64,000 nucleotides of DNA, from the NCBI GenBank assembly GCA_037013495.1, contig CM072804.1:35814501-35878500 (forward strand). Reading direction: 5' to 3'. The translations under genes were made by a program, and so were the position numbers. Shown piece by piece: positions 23,176 to 34,296 of the stretch (positions within the stretch are counted from its first letter, which is position 1; each line of letters begins with the position of its first letter). This DNA is from Hippophae tibetana. Its lineage: Eukaryota; Streptophyta; Magnoliopsida; Rosales; Elaeagnaceae. The notes under the pieces were generated by a model, which saw nothing but the letters and a program-made list of their open reading frames with translations, ran no database searches and was not told the origin of the DNA.

Positions 23176-25052
23176 TGATGAGCAGAACCGACATCGCCGA
23201 TCCTATCAATACTTTGGTTTTATATTTATAAAACTCTCGCAAGTGCACGAATCATTTCATAGAAAATGATCAGTATAATCCCAAGGTCGATCTAAGGAAG
23301 GAATGTATATGGTTTTTAATTTATTATTCAAACTTTTAAAAATAAAATTAAATCCTAAACATCCTGTCACGATATTTTGGGGTTTTTGAGTTTCTAATCT
23401 AACAACATAAAAACAAAACATAGATACAAATTCAATAAACATTTATGCAATTGTTTTCTTTTATAATAGTAGAGTATTTAGGATATAATAACTAAGTTAA
23501 TTATGCTTGCTCATATTATTTAGGTTATTAAAGATATAAATTGATATTTATCGATTCTCTCTTTTTTATATGAATACCATATTTGGTGGGGTTATATATT
23601 CTTTGTTAACTAAACAAATCAATTAACACTTATGGGTGGGGTTGATAACTAATTCGGTTAATTAAATTAATTCCTTTTTTCTAAGAGATTGAAAATGAAC
23701 CATTTAAATACCACATTTGGTGGGGTTAGATAGTTTAAACTTTATTCAAGGTGTCCAAATTAAACCTAAAAATTTAGTTATCTGATTACTAACTTTTAAG
23801 TTTTAAAACTACTACTGAAAACATGTTGTCAATACATTTTCAGATTATAATTCTTATAAAAACTTTTGAAATAGAGTTTCACTCTAACTACCTGGACATT
23901 GTATCAACAAATAAAAGAGCACTACTCTAAATTAGACCGGATAACTAAACCTTAAAATCTAATTTTCAGATTTAAGTTTGTAATGAAAAATAATATATTT
24001 CTCTCTAACATTCTTAATATAAAATCTTGAATAAAAATAAAATCAATTCATTTTAGAGATTTTTACCTATTTAATATTTTGCAAGCATAACAACGTTATT
24101 ATTATATCATGTTTACAAACAGCCAGCAAAGTTAAATTTAATCACAGACAAATTAAATATAACATGTAAGAATAAAGCATAAAAAATAACTCTAAAGGAA
24201 ATAAAATCCTTAAAGTACTTTGATGTTATTCTTGTTGCTGGAAAACCTCCAAAAGGTCCCATTTATTGAATCACAAAGCAAATATATTACAGAAACATAA
24301 TTAGTTCTTCTCAAAAGAGAAGAACTCTAAAACTAATAAAAGCTAAAAACTAAGAAAAACTAAAAACCAAGAAAAGCTAAAAACTAAGAAAAACTAAAAA
24401 CTAATAAATGGAGAGAAAGAAAGAGAAGAGAAGATGTGTTTTTATGTGTGTTTAGTTATGAAGAGAATGAGGGTATTTATAGGTGAGGAGGGAAAGAAAA
24501 AGTGGGTGAAAAAATGATTAAAAATGGTAGAAACGCGGAGTAGTGAATGCTAACATCATTGATGATGTCATGCTAACGTGGGGCGGTGGCGCATACGGAT
24601 TGGGGCAAATGGATGTTGCGACACACGCGGGTGGGCACAGAGGCTGGCGTGGCGTGTGCATTGTTGGACGCGTCTGGGGTAGATGCTGGCGTGGCGCACG
24701 TGTTTCTCGGCGTGGCGCACATGTTTCTCGGCGCGGTTGGGCGGCTGCTTGCGCAATTTTCTCCTTTTTGACATTTTTTTTCTTTTTTGACCCATTTTGT
24801 CCAATTTTTCATCTTTTTTTTTACTTTTCCTCATTTAATTTATGAATATATTTGTGATGTATTGCCTTCGGTATTTTTCTTTGATTAAGTTACTTTTTTA
24901 AGCGAAAATACCTAAAAACAATAAAAATACTCGTGATTCTGAAAAGACAGATTTATATAAATATATGATAAAATCATATAAATATATATATTTTTTAATC
25001 AATTAATGTGCATAAAATCATGGTAATTTTAGTACTTCTTGAGCACTCATCA
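23176..25052 (-). mobile_element. Second solo LTR of Athila-type family B (1877 bp)
   Basis: The plus strand reads TGATGAGCAGAACCGACATCG...GAGCACTCATCA. A perfect duplication TTGTT flanks it (23171-23175 and 25053-25057). Excision with one TTGTT rejoins KARVV to AKGYCEKK in frame inside reverse transcriptase. It is closely similar to the LTR at 20771-22641 over its whole length, including two GTTGATAACTAATT-type blocks and the GC-rich stretch (here about 24580-24770). It has the same orientation as its neighbour, opposite to the host element. Confidence 0.93.
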
Positions 25053-26218
25053 TTGTTGCAAAGGGCTATTGTGAGAAGAAAGTTATTGACTTCAATGAAG
25101 TATTTTCACCTGTGTGAAACATAGCTCTATTCGTGTGTTGCTTGTTATGGTTGCATTGTTTGACATGGAATTAGAAAAACTTGATGTCAAGACAGCCTTC
25201 TTACATGGTAAGCTTGAAGAACAAATATATATGCATCAACTAGAGGGGTTTGTTGTTCCAACGAAGAAAATTTTGGGCATGGAAATTTACATGGATAGAC
25301 AAGCGAGTAAGCTTTATTTGACACAGAAAAGTTATATTGAAAAAGTTCTTGAACGCTTTGGCATGAAAGATTCTAAACCTGTGAGTACTATGTTAGCTAC
25401 ACATTTCAGGATTTCTTTGGATTTGTCACTATAGTTAGAAGAAGAAGAAGAGCGATACATGGCTCAGGTTCCATATGCTAGTGTTGTTGGTAGTTTGATG
25501 TATGCTATGGTTTGTACTCGTCTAGATATTTCACATGTAGTTAGTGTTATCAGCAGATATATGGGTAATCTTGGTAAGGGTCATTGGCAAGCAGTGAAAT
25601 GGATACTTCAGTATTTGAGAGGTATATCTAATTTTGGTTTGGTATATGATGGAAGTTATAATACTAGTTGCAGTGTTATTGCTTATGTGGACTCCGATTA
25701 TGTTGGTGATTTGGATAGAAGAAGATCTCTGACAGGTTATGTCTTCGCTCTTTCTCATTGTGCCATTAGTTGGAAGGCTACTTTACAGTCTATGGTTGCT
25801 TTGTCTACGACAGAGGCAGAATATATGGCATCAGTAGAAACTGTGAAAGAAGCCATTTGGCTTAGAGGTTTAGTTTGTGATTTGGGTTTACACCAGGATA
25901 CTTCTGTTGTATTTTGTGATAGTCAGAGTGTGATACACTTGACTAAGAATATTATGTATCATGAAAGAACCAAACACATTGATGTCAGATATCACTTCGT
26001 TCGTGACATTGTCTCTCAGGGTGCTATTGTTGTCAATAAGATAGTCATTGTAGAGAATTCAGTTGATATGTTAACCAAACTAGTTCCATTTAATAAGTTC
26101 AAGCATTGCTTGGACTTGATAGGTATTTGTAGAAGATGGTCACCCTTTGGGGCTTTGGACGACGGTTATTTGGTAATCCGAGGAATTTCATTTGAAAAAT
26201 TTGTTTTCTGTTTTTGAG
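25053..26218 (+). pseudogene. Tork reverse transcriptase (active site deleted) and RNase H
   Basis: The sequence KVIDFNEVFSPV is followed by a frameshift, then KHSSIRVLLVMVALFDMELEKLDVKTAFLHGKLEEQIYMHQLEGFVV up to about 25257. It jumps directly to KKILGMEIYMDRQ. The segment that should carry YGLKQ and the catalytic Y-V-D-D box, roughly 80-90 residues, is missing. RNase H remains largely intact (25459-26217 open): [40 protein letters not shown] and [16 protein letters not shown] give the expected Asp, Glu, Asp order. Stop at 26216-26218. Confidence 0.85.
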
Positions 26219-26232
26219 CCAAGGTGGAGATT

Positions 26233-26871
26233 TGTTATTTATTATTGGCCCAAAAAATAGTTTTTCCAACCCAAAATCCAATATGCTCTTAAACCCTCGG
26301 CTCTTATATATATATATATGTTTGTTACTGTGTGAATTAGAGCAGTCGCAAGAGAGAATTAATAATAGAGGTGAGAAACTGCCGACAAAGCAAAGCAGAG
26401 AATTGGCATTTTGCTAAGCCATAAGAGCTGAAAACAAAGCAGAAAAATCTAGAGTTACGTGAGTAAGGGAAATCAACCCCTAAAAGACAAGTTGTCCATT
26501 ATTGCTTCCATTGGTGGAGTTTCTCTCATTTGTACGGTAATATTTTGATTTAATAGCAAGTTTGTTAATTTATCTTGATATATATTACCACTAAATTAGA
26601 GGGGATATTTTGTGGGTTGATTTTGGATTTTTGGTATAATTTGTGAAGCTTTCAAAATTGGTGTTTGTATCTCCATTTGATTATTAGTGAATTTTCCTCG
26701 GTGTGCCATCGTTAGTGGAGTAGACTTTTCACATTGAAAGTTGAACCACTTAAATCATTGTATGCCATTTATTTTCTTACTGTTTTTTATTTTGCCATTA
26801 CCCATTATTATTAATTTGTGCAACTAAAAATGGACCTGATTTTCGCTTCCGTAGGTGCTAATTGAATAACA
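26233..26871 (+). repeat. 3' LTR of the Tork copia element
   Basis: 639 bp, preceded by the purine tract AAGGTGGAGATT (26221-26232). It ends TAACA and is followed by the TAATA target duplication at 26872-26876. Confidence 0.9.
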
Positions 26872-26876
26872 TAATA

Positions 26877-28400
26877 AATAATAATTTATCTTATAATTAT
26901 TAATTCACATTAACTTAATTAATTAACACATACCTACTACGAATATACTGGGATCATTGAGTCTTTAACCAGCAAATAACCTATTTACCCTTTGTTATCT
27001 TTTCATTTATACGTATTTGACATTATAGTTACAATAGCTCAAATAGGGGATATATGGTGGATACATAGATGACTTTGTAATAATCACATATGCATATTTC
27101 CAAATTTGAAGAGAATTGTTTTTAACTCATTCAATCGTGGTGACTTATGTATTATTATCTTGCAACTACAACTCCTTGTATGAGTCTTATTTACAACCCC
27201 AACTTTCAACATGATTGAATGATGATTTTATCCCTCCATGTATTATGGATCAATTCTCAGGCTATCTGATTATAATTGTCTTTACCTAGAATTTAAAGAA
27301 TCGCACTCTAAAACTCTACATCTCTCATACATTTATCTGTCGAATGGGACCAACCATCTTTAAGCTTAGATTTTACCAAATAAATGAATATTTCTTTACA
27401 CACTTAAAACATAACTTCACAAAAGAAAGTGTTTGACACAGAGTATATCCAATGGCTACCTAAAACACAAAAGTATAAGCAATAGTGCCGCACTTACAAG
27501 TGAATCAAAGCAACTAGCTTGGACACTCTTAACAATACTCTTCCATTTGATTAAGAGTTATGACCGATTAGTATGTATAAATCTGGCGACAATTATTTAG
27601 TGATATTATACAACTAACCAATGAACCCTTTCAATACTTAACCAATGAGCTACGTCGCCAACTCACTTTACAATTACGAGATATACATTACTAGTAATCT
27701 ATGACCAAACTTTACTCAATGATTTAACAACTCATTTTAAGGTCTTTCATATAATGACTTTGCTACTAGAAGTCGGCTACAATCTTCAAATTTTTGGTGA
27801 GACGGCCTATGACATTCGTTGTGGCTCCAACGAGATCATTGGCGACGATCTTCAGAACTCCACTTTGACCTAGGTCACATTTTATTGACGTCATGAAATG
27901 AAGTTTTTTTTGTCTTTTTTATTGAATAATTTGATATAAAACTATGAGTTTTTCGATAATTATTATTAATTATGAAAAATTGATCAATTTATCAAAAAAT
28001 AAAAATATAAAAAAAATTCATAATTGCACTCTGAGATAGGAATGTACATATTAATTGTGGGTCGAGTATCTACAATTATTCGCATCGTCAGTTTAATTTT
28101 TACCTAAAAAATTTCATAAATTAAGACGATTTCGTATATTATCCAAAGGCGATTAAGTAGTTACGGGAGTTAAGTTACCGATATATATTTTATTTACTTA
28201 ATCATTTTATATATTTAATAAATTAACCAACAAATTAAGTTTTAGAGATTTGAACTTGTATTCTTTTGTGTAAAATTTTAAACTCTCATCACGAACTACG
28301 AACTATTATTTGTATTAATTTTTACATTATATATTTTATTTATTATAGGTCTTAAAACAAAATGAATAATAAAATAATATCTACGCATTATTATAGTATA
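26877..28400. other. Intergenic AT-rich sequence
   Basis: No coding region or recognised repeat seen; no open frame over about 60 codons on either strand shows a family motif. Confidence 0.6.
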
Positions 28401-28409
28401 TTAGTTATT

Positions 28410-28965
28410 GAGTCATTCAAGTTCTATAACTATATGATCTATATATTTTAATCCTATAATTTTTTAAGTGAGTTCTATTAATCTTATAATTTAAAAATAC
28501 AATTAATTAAATCAAAATTTTAAAAAAATTAAGATTTTTTTTAAAAATAAAATAGAAATTATATATTTTGTTAGTAAAAAATTAAAAAATGAAAGAAAAA
28601 AAAAACAACTCCGAGTCTTCGCTCCTCTTTCCTCTCTCTTACTTTCCCTCTCACTCATTCTCTCTATATCTTCTATTCACTTTATTTTTTTATTTTTATT
28701 AATAAAATAATGACAGAAAGAATTAGAGAGATAAAGTAAAAAAGGAATGGAAAAGAGAGTATACAAAGAAATGGAGAGAAAATTTTAATTTTTTGTTAAT
28801 AAAATATAAAAAATTTATTGTATTTTTAAAAAATCTTAATTTTTAATTTTTTTTACTTAATTGATAAAAATTTTTAATTACAAGATTATTATAACTCGGC
28901 TAAAAATTACCGATGTTAAATTTTACAAACACCTAGTTATAAAACTAAAATAATTACTTACTATA
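28410..28965. repeat. AT-rich inverted repeat, MITE-like
   Basis: The left arm (about 28430-28600, with TTATAATTTAAAAATACAATTAATTAA) and the reverse complement of the right arm (about 28790-28960) are imperfectly similar. Both contain AAATTAAGATTTTTT and a poly-A/T series. The centre holds a C/T-rich block (28618-28680) facing a G/A-rich block (28715-28785). This fold-back layout suggests a MITE. End points and target duplication are not resolved. It lies upstream of the bS6 gene. Confidence 0.4.
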
Positions 28966-29589
28966 TTTCATTCTTAATTTCCTATTTCTTACTCTCACAT
29001 ACGGCTGTCTCCCACTGATCAATTAACTTAGAAGCCCTATAGAGTCAGAGATCCAACACCTCTACGGTTTTACCTGCCGTCAAGGCGTCAAGTGAGTCTC
29101 CACTTTTCACTCTCCAATCTCCATCTACTAGTTACCAGCTTAACATTGCCTTTTGTCGCCTGTATGCTCTATCTTTTTTCTTCTTGGATATTGATTTGGG
29201 CCCAAATTTAGGTGTGTCATTTTTCGTGAATTACCAATTCTTTTTTTTTTCTCTCTTCTTACAACCTATGAAAAATGATTTTTTTAATTATTAAGGTGAA
29301 TATAAAATTGGAAAAATATAAGAATAATTTGTATGAAGTTGGAATATTTTAGTTTTAATTTTCTAAGCTTAAACTGCGCCTTTATGCTTTTGTGGACAAT
29401 TGTATTTTAAATTTATTGTATTAAGTTAGAAGTAAAACTGCATCTTAAACTCTAGTTTTATTCTTTTGTTCCTTGTATGTTTGTATCACGTTGAACACTA
29501 ATTTAGATAGGAATTTTAACTGATTTTGAAAAAAGAAAAAATAGTTTTAATTTGGGTTTTTTTCTTACCCGTCCGGTTCCATTGCACAC

Positions 29590-29737
29590 GGGTAAAACTT
29601 ATACCCGTCTTGCATTCCGAGATATATGAAACCCAATGGGCTGTTGATCTGTTGTATTGTACGTTCCTTTTTCCTGCTAAACCCCCATTGCGAACTGCGC
29701 TGCGATCTCCATCGTGCTCGTATCAGCGAAAGGTTTG
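29590..29737 (+). promoter_or_regulatory. Possible 5' leader exon of the bS6 gene
   Basis: A GC-richer stretch ends in ATCAGCGAAAG followed by GTTTGT, a plausible splice donor at about 29737. A clear acceptor, CCTCATGCAG, ends at 30341, 27 nt upstream of the bS6 start codon. A leader intron of about 0.6 kb would follow. No in-frame start is needed upstream. The transcription start is not determined from sequence. Confidence 0.35.
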
Positions 29738-30368
29738 TTTTTGCACATGGAGCCTCTATTTATTGTTCTCGTTCTTCTTCTTCTTCTTTTTTTGGCTATC
29801 CATTCTACGTTGGGCTACTACGGTTTCAAATAACATTTGTTTTGCAATGTTTTTGAGAATTTTAGTTATTTAACATACATATATTTTCTGACCTTCCAAA
29901 CAGAGAACGATAATTAGTTCTGTTATTTCGATCCAGCTCCTTTCTTTTGATGAGATTTAGTCGGGACTTGGATCTTCTAGTGACTTTGGAAGTGCATAGC
30001 CTATAGGATTTCTGAGTACGACGTGTTTGTAGAAATGCCTAGAAGATGTTTGATATATATATATATTTTGGGTAAGAGTTATTAGGCTTTCAAACTATCA
30101 TGTATGCTGACTTCTGTATGAATTGTGTAAATGAAATAAAATATTTTCATTTTAATAATATATGTGTGTGTGTGTGGTGTTCGAAATCTTATTGTGAAGT
30201 ATTAAATCCTTTTACCAGGCACCATGGTTTTTAATAATTGCTATCCCAACTTGTTAACTTCTTTGAAGAATGCAACTTATGGAAGCTTTCACTGGTTTTG
30301 ATTGATTTTTTTTTCAAAAACAATTTTTTAACCTCATGCAGCTGAATAAAAGAATAGGAAAAAAAGAA

Positions 30369-31663
30369 ATGCCTCTTTATGATTGTATGCTTCTATTGAA
30401 ACCTAAAGTGAGGAAGGAGGCTGTGATAGATTTGATAGCTAGAGTAGGCAAACATGTTTACAAAAGAAATGGGGTTATCACTGAGATGAAATCATTCGGA
30501 GCTGTTCAGTTGGGTTACGGCATCAAGAAGCTTGATGGAAGATATTATCAGGCAAGTTTCCTTTTAATGTCTCATTCTCCCGATATTTTCTCTTTCAATG
30601 CAACTTGGTAGTAGTGAAATAATTAATTTGATTTTTTCATTCGTGATTTTTTGTTCATGCCATGAGTCTGACGTACTTTATTATTTCTTCTGACCCCTTC
30701 ATTGTCATTTTAGCCGGCATCAATAGTGGAACCCAAATATTGTTCCTTTATGCCATTTTCTACTGTCTTGTTAATTGTTATGCAGTTAGATTGAATTAGT
30801 TGTTCCATCTACATGGGTTGGACAGTAGTAGTTGTATGTTGTTACTGTCCTCATAGTTACAAATCTATCCTTCAAGTGATTGTTGATATAGTTATATTTT
30901 CGAACTCAAGTTCATATTATCCGTAGTGAGATAGACAAGGGATAACATGCTAGTGTTAAGGTTCATTTACCTTATGTGAATATGCAACCAACTGTTTTTG
31001 ATTTGTCATACTAGGGACAAAAATCTTAAACGAATAAAAAAGTTAGATATTTGTGCAAGGTGTGCAGGATTTAACCAATAGGAAGAAAGTCCATTATCCA
31101 TTCAAAAGTGGAAAACACTGTGATGGCATACCTCTCTGTTGGCATCAGAGAGAGACTCTGAACTAGTTTATTTCCATGAGGGAATTTCCAACAGATTGCA
31201 TATAGTAGGTTTGCAGAGACCCATGTGGTATATTTATATTGAAAGCATGCTAGTTTTCTTGCTTACTCCTTTTTTTCTTTTCTTTTTCCCCTTTTGTCAA
31301 GTCATCTAACAGAACCTTTTTTTTTTGTCTCTCTCTCTATCTCTGAGTTTTGCTTATCTTGTTTCTTTTGTAATTTTACAGGGCCAGCTGATGCAGATGA
31401 CCATGATGGCTACACCTAACATCAACAAGGAACTGCACTACCTGAACAAGGAAGATCAGTTACTGCGTTGGCTTCTAGTTAAACATAGAAACACAAAGTT
31501 TGGGCTGGAATTTATTGCTGAAGAAGATGGTAAAAACGAACTTAGAAGTTTTACTGGAAGAAGCATATACAAAGAAGATACTGATGAGGATGTCGACAAA
31601 GATGATGACAATGATGATAATGAATATGATGTTAATGAAGAAGAAAAGTCTTCCTCACAGTAA
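30369..31663 (+). CDS. Ribosomal protein bS6-family protein, probably mitochondrial
   Basis: Two coding exons, 30369-30551 and 31382-31663, give 154 residues. Product: bS6, a small-subunit protein that sits on the platform of bacterial-type ribosomes. The protein begins MPLYDCMLLLKP, the usual S6 start, so the ATG at 30369 is chosen. The upstream ATG at 30336 straddles the leader-intron acceptor and is removed. The S6 fold covers about residues 1-110 (ELHYLNKEDQLLRWLLVKH is the conserved late block). Residues ~124-150 are a strongly acidic tail (DTDEDVDKDDDNDDNEYDVNEEE). The exon join is phase 0 (YYQ|GQLMQ) and uses a GC donor (CAG|GCAAGT) with acceptor TTTTACAG. No cleavable presequence is obvious. 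The plant homologues I recognise in this short form are assigned to mitochondria; that location is inference. The frame is open and motifs are intact, so it looks functional. Confidence 0.88.
30552..31381 (+). other. GC-AG intron of the bS6 gene
   Basis: The intron starts GCAAGTTTCC and ends TAATTTTACAG. Protein continuity across the join (GRYYQ to GQLMQMTMMATPN) leaves no room for a GT donor without adding or losing conserved residues. The donor context CAG|GCAAGT is the strong consensus expected for a GC donor. It contains a T-rich tract and a (CT)n run near 31329-31345 close to the acceptor. Confidence 0.85.
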
Positions 31664-32940
31664 GGCTTTTAATGGTGTCTCATTGGTACATTTCACCCAA
31701 AAGTGGGTAACAGTTACTGTTATAATTTATGTTGGAAAGGCTTACCTACTAGATAGGGGCTTGAGATTCCATGTGAGAAAGATATCCATGCACTTATTTT
31801 CATGTTCAGTTTACAGAAAACAATGCATGGAATCAATAGTAAATTGTTAGGAACATTTGATCTCCTTGGCTTGAAAATCTGGAAGTTCTTGATATATATT
31901 CCTGCCTCATGTAGCTTAATAAGGAAGAATAATAACGTTTTTGGAAATTACAATTTTCTGAAAGAACATTCACGTCCATTTTTATTCCCTCTCTTTGTTC
32001 TTTTGGATGTGTTAAAAAAAATAGCACGAATTTGTCAAATTTCATTATGCTATTGGCAAGGAGAGTTCTCTTGAATGGAAATTAATTTTCTTCTCCTAAC
32101 ACTCTCTCTCTAATGTGGTATAAATAGGGGTGCATATGCATATTATATTACATATATGATAGATATCTCATTTTATGAGCAACTAATGTTGCAAGATGAA
32201 GGAACTAATAGAATCATGGAACAGAATTAAAAAAAAAATTCATTCCATGCTTTGGATAAGCTACAATCACTTGTGAAGGTTTCGCAAGGGGAAGAATAGA
32301 CAAACAATCAAAACACAATCTCACTAACATACATTTGTTAGCAAAAAAGTTAAAAAAAAATTGCATTTGTTAATCAAATAACATAATTTTATTTCAAATA
32401 ATTCACCACGTAGAATGAGTTTGAAAAAACTCACAAAATGTATTAGTTGGTCAAATTGGGAACGTTTGACCAAATGACATGGCGCTAGGCTGACCAATTG
32501 TAGAACTGAAGTCCCTCAAACCCTTGCGTGCACTTTCTTCCCTACGTCCACTTTTTTCCAAAGTAATAAGATTATAACACTCTTTTTGTAAAAGGTATAG
32601 GAACTCTCACATCCCTTAACCAATATGTCAATGCAATCTAAATAGGGAACTTCCGTATATGGAGAAATATTTTGTTGAATACTGATATTGGGTTGAGCTC
32701 TCATAGTATTATTTCAATTAGGTAATAATTGTTGCTCACCTCGGTTTATTTGGTTTCCTATTTTGAGTGCTTACTTTCCTTATTGTGATTTTAGTCGCTT
32801 GCTTCTGCATTTAATTTGTCTATAGTACTTTTCTTGAATGTCGTGTATTAATTTCAGTATATATATTAATAACCCTTACTTCTAGTTTCATATTAAGTCT
32901 TACTTCTAGTCTCATATTAAGGCTTACTATTAGTTAATGT
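31664..32940. other. bS6 3' region and intergenic sequence
   Basis: The 3' untranslated region presumably starts at 31664; no poly-A signal can be singled out. Beyond it no further gene or recognised repeat was found. Open frames here are short, overlap each other in different frames and lack motifs. Confidence 0.5.
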
Positions 32941-33830
32941 TCGGATGTTTGGATGGAAGGAATATAAAAGAATCAGAATTGATTCATTTCATTTTGTGTG
33001 ATTGGTTGGACGGAATGAGAAACGAAATGAATCGATTACTAAAGGAGAAATAATTACAATTCCTTCTCACCCCTTTAGGAATCATGATTCCACTCCCATC
33101 TAAACTTTTTTTTTTCAATTTTACCCTCACCTCAAATATAACCCTAAATTTAAATCCCAAAACCCAAAACATCTAAATCCCAAAACCTTAAATCCAAATC
33201 CTAAAACCCTAAACCTCAAATCCCAAATCCCTAAACCCTAAAACCTAAATCCCAAAACCCTAAATCCTAAACCCAAAATCTCAAAACCCTAAACCCCTAA
33301 ACCTCAAATCCCTAAACCCCAAATTCCAAATCCTAAAACCCTAAACTCTAAATGCTAAACCCTAAATTAAAAATCTCAAATTCTAAAACCCTAAATCCTT
33401 TTTAGAAAAATAATAATTTTAATCCTAAACCTTAACCCACAAATATAACCATAAACCCTAAATCCAAAATTCAAAACCTCAAAACCCTAAACCCTATTTA
33501 GAAAAATAATAATTTTAATAATATATTTCTTTTTAATTAAGTAATAATTATTTAGAAAAATAATGATTTTAATAATGTATTTGGTCTGACGAAAAAATAG
33601 TAATTAAATGATATTATTTGAATTTTACTGAATGTAAGGGTATTAAAGTAATTTATAACCTTTTTTATTCCATTCCAGTAACAAACCAAACATTATAATC
33701 CTGATTCTGAGTTGATTCCAATGATCAAATCAAACAACATTCTTTCCTTTCTATTTCATTTCATTCTCATTCACATTCTGATTTCGATTTCATTATGTGA
33801 ATCAAACGTCACGTTAGTGTCATGGTAACT
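32941..33830. repeat. MITE-like element with telomere-like interior
   Basis: The left end (GGATGTTTGGATGGAAGGAAT..., then GAATTGATTCATTTCATTTTG and CGAAATGAATCG) is an imperfect inverted match to the right end. The right end, reverse complemented, reads GACGTTTGATTCACATAATGAAATCG... The interior from about 33130 to 33500 is a degenerate array of CCCTAAA and CCCAAAT/CCTAAAT variants. This is consistent with a non-autonomous DNA transposon that carries or captured an interstitial telomere-like array. The target duplication is not resolved. Confidence 0.5.
33130..33500 (+). repeat. Degenerate plant telomere-like array
   Basis: Many copies of CCCTAAA (for example 33194, 33228, 33235, 33288) alternate with variants such as CCCAAAA, CCTAAAT and CTCAAAT at a 7-8 bp rhythm. 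The plant telomere unit is CCCTAAA/TTTAGGG. The array is too degenerate and too short to be a chromosome end. Confidence 0.75.
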
Positions 33831-33844
33831 CTTATAAGATTATA

Positions 33845-34145
33845 AAATATTACCCTGCCATCACAATAGCTAGCCTTGGTGTCAATACCTTACTAACTTA
33901 TTATTTTAGCATATTATGTCATTGTCTTATCAGTTGTGTCAATATCTTATTACGTTTTTTTGCCAATGTCCTGTCACATTATGTCAATGTTATACCATAA
34001 TATTCCCATGTCTTACCACATTGTAAGAATTCTTTACTCATATTATTTCAATACTTCACCATATTGTGAGAATGCTTACCAATTTATGTTAGTGCCTTAA
34101 CACGCTAATGCTTTACCAAGTCATAGAAATCCTGTAAGGTTGTCG
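33845..34145. repeat. Degenerate minisatellite, ~22-24 bp unit
   Basis: About twelve imperfect units resembling CTTACCATATTGTGTCAATGT follow one another (for example TTATGTCATTGTCTTATCAG, TTGTGTCAATATCTTATTAC, ACATTATGTCAATGTTATACCA). Unit length varies and each copy carries several changes. It has no coding potential. Confidence 0.6.
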
Positions 34146-34296
34146 GAGATTTCATCGGATTTTGTCAATATATAGGGTTTGTAACAAATATGTACAAAAT
34201 ATTTAAAAAGTTGCAAATATTTTTATATAATAATATTTTCTTATATAACCGTTAACTTTCTTCCACTTAGTAAATGAAAATATATCAGTCCCGTCC

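Larger units (their letters stand above)
17907..26871 (+). mobile_element. Tork-type copia element with two nested solo LTRs
   Basis: LTRs of 639 bp lie at 17907-18545 and 26233-26871, both TGTTATTTATTATTGG...TAACA, flanked by a perfect TAATA duplication (17902-17906 and 26872-26876). The primer-binding site matches initiator tRNA-Met. The internal order gag, protease, integrase, reverse transcriptase, RNase H is copia-type, and the gag and integrase text resembles the Tnt1/Tork group. Without the two solo LTRs (20771-22641 and 23176-25052) and their extra duplications, the element is about 5.2 kb, normal for the group. It is inactive: stops, frameshifts and a deletion in reverse transcriptase. 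Confidence 0.9.

Noticed and set aside
33130-33500. A chromosome end
   Set aside because: The array is short and degenerate, lies inside a MITE-like repeat and has unique sequence on both sides.
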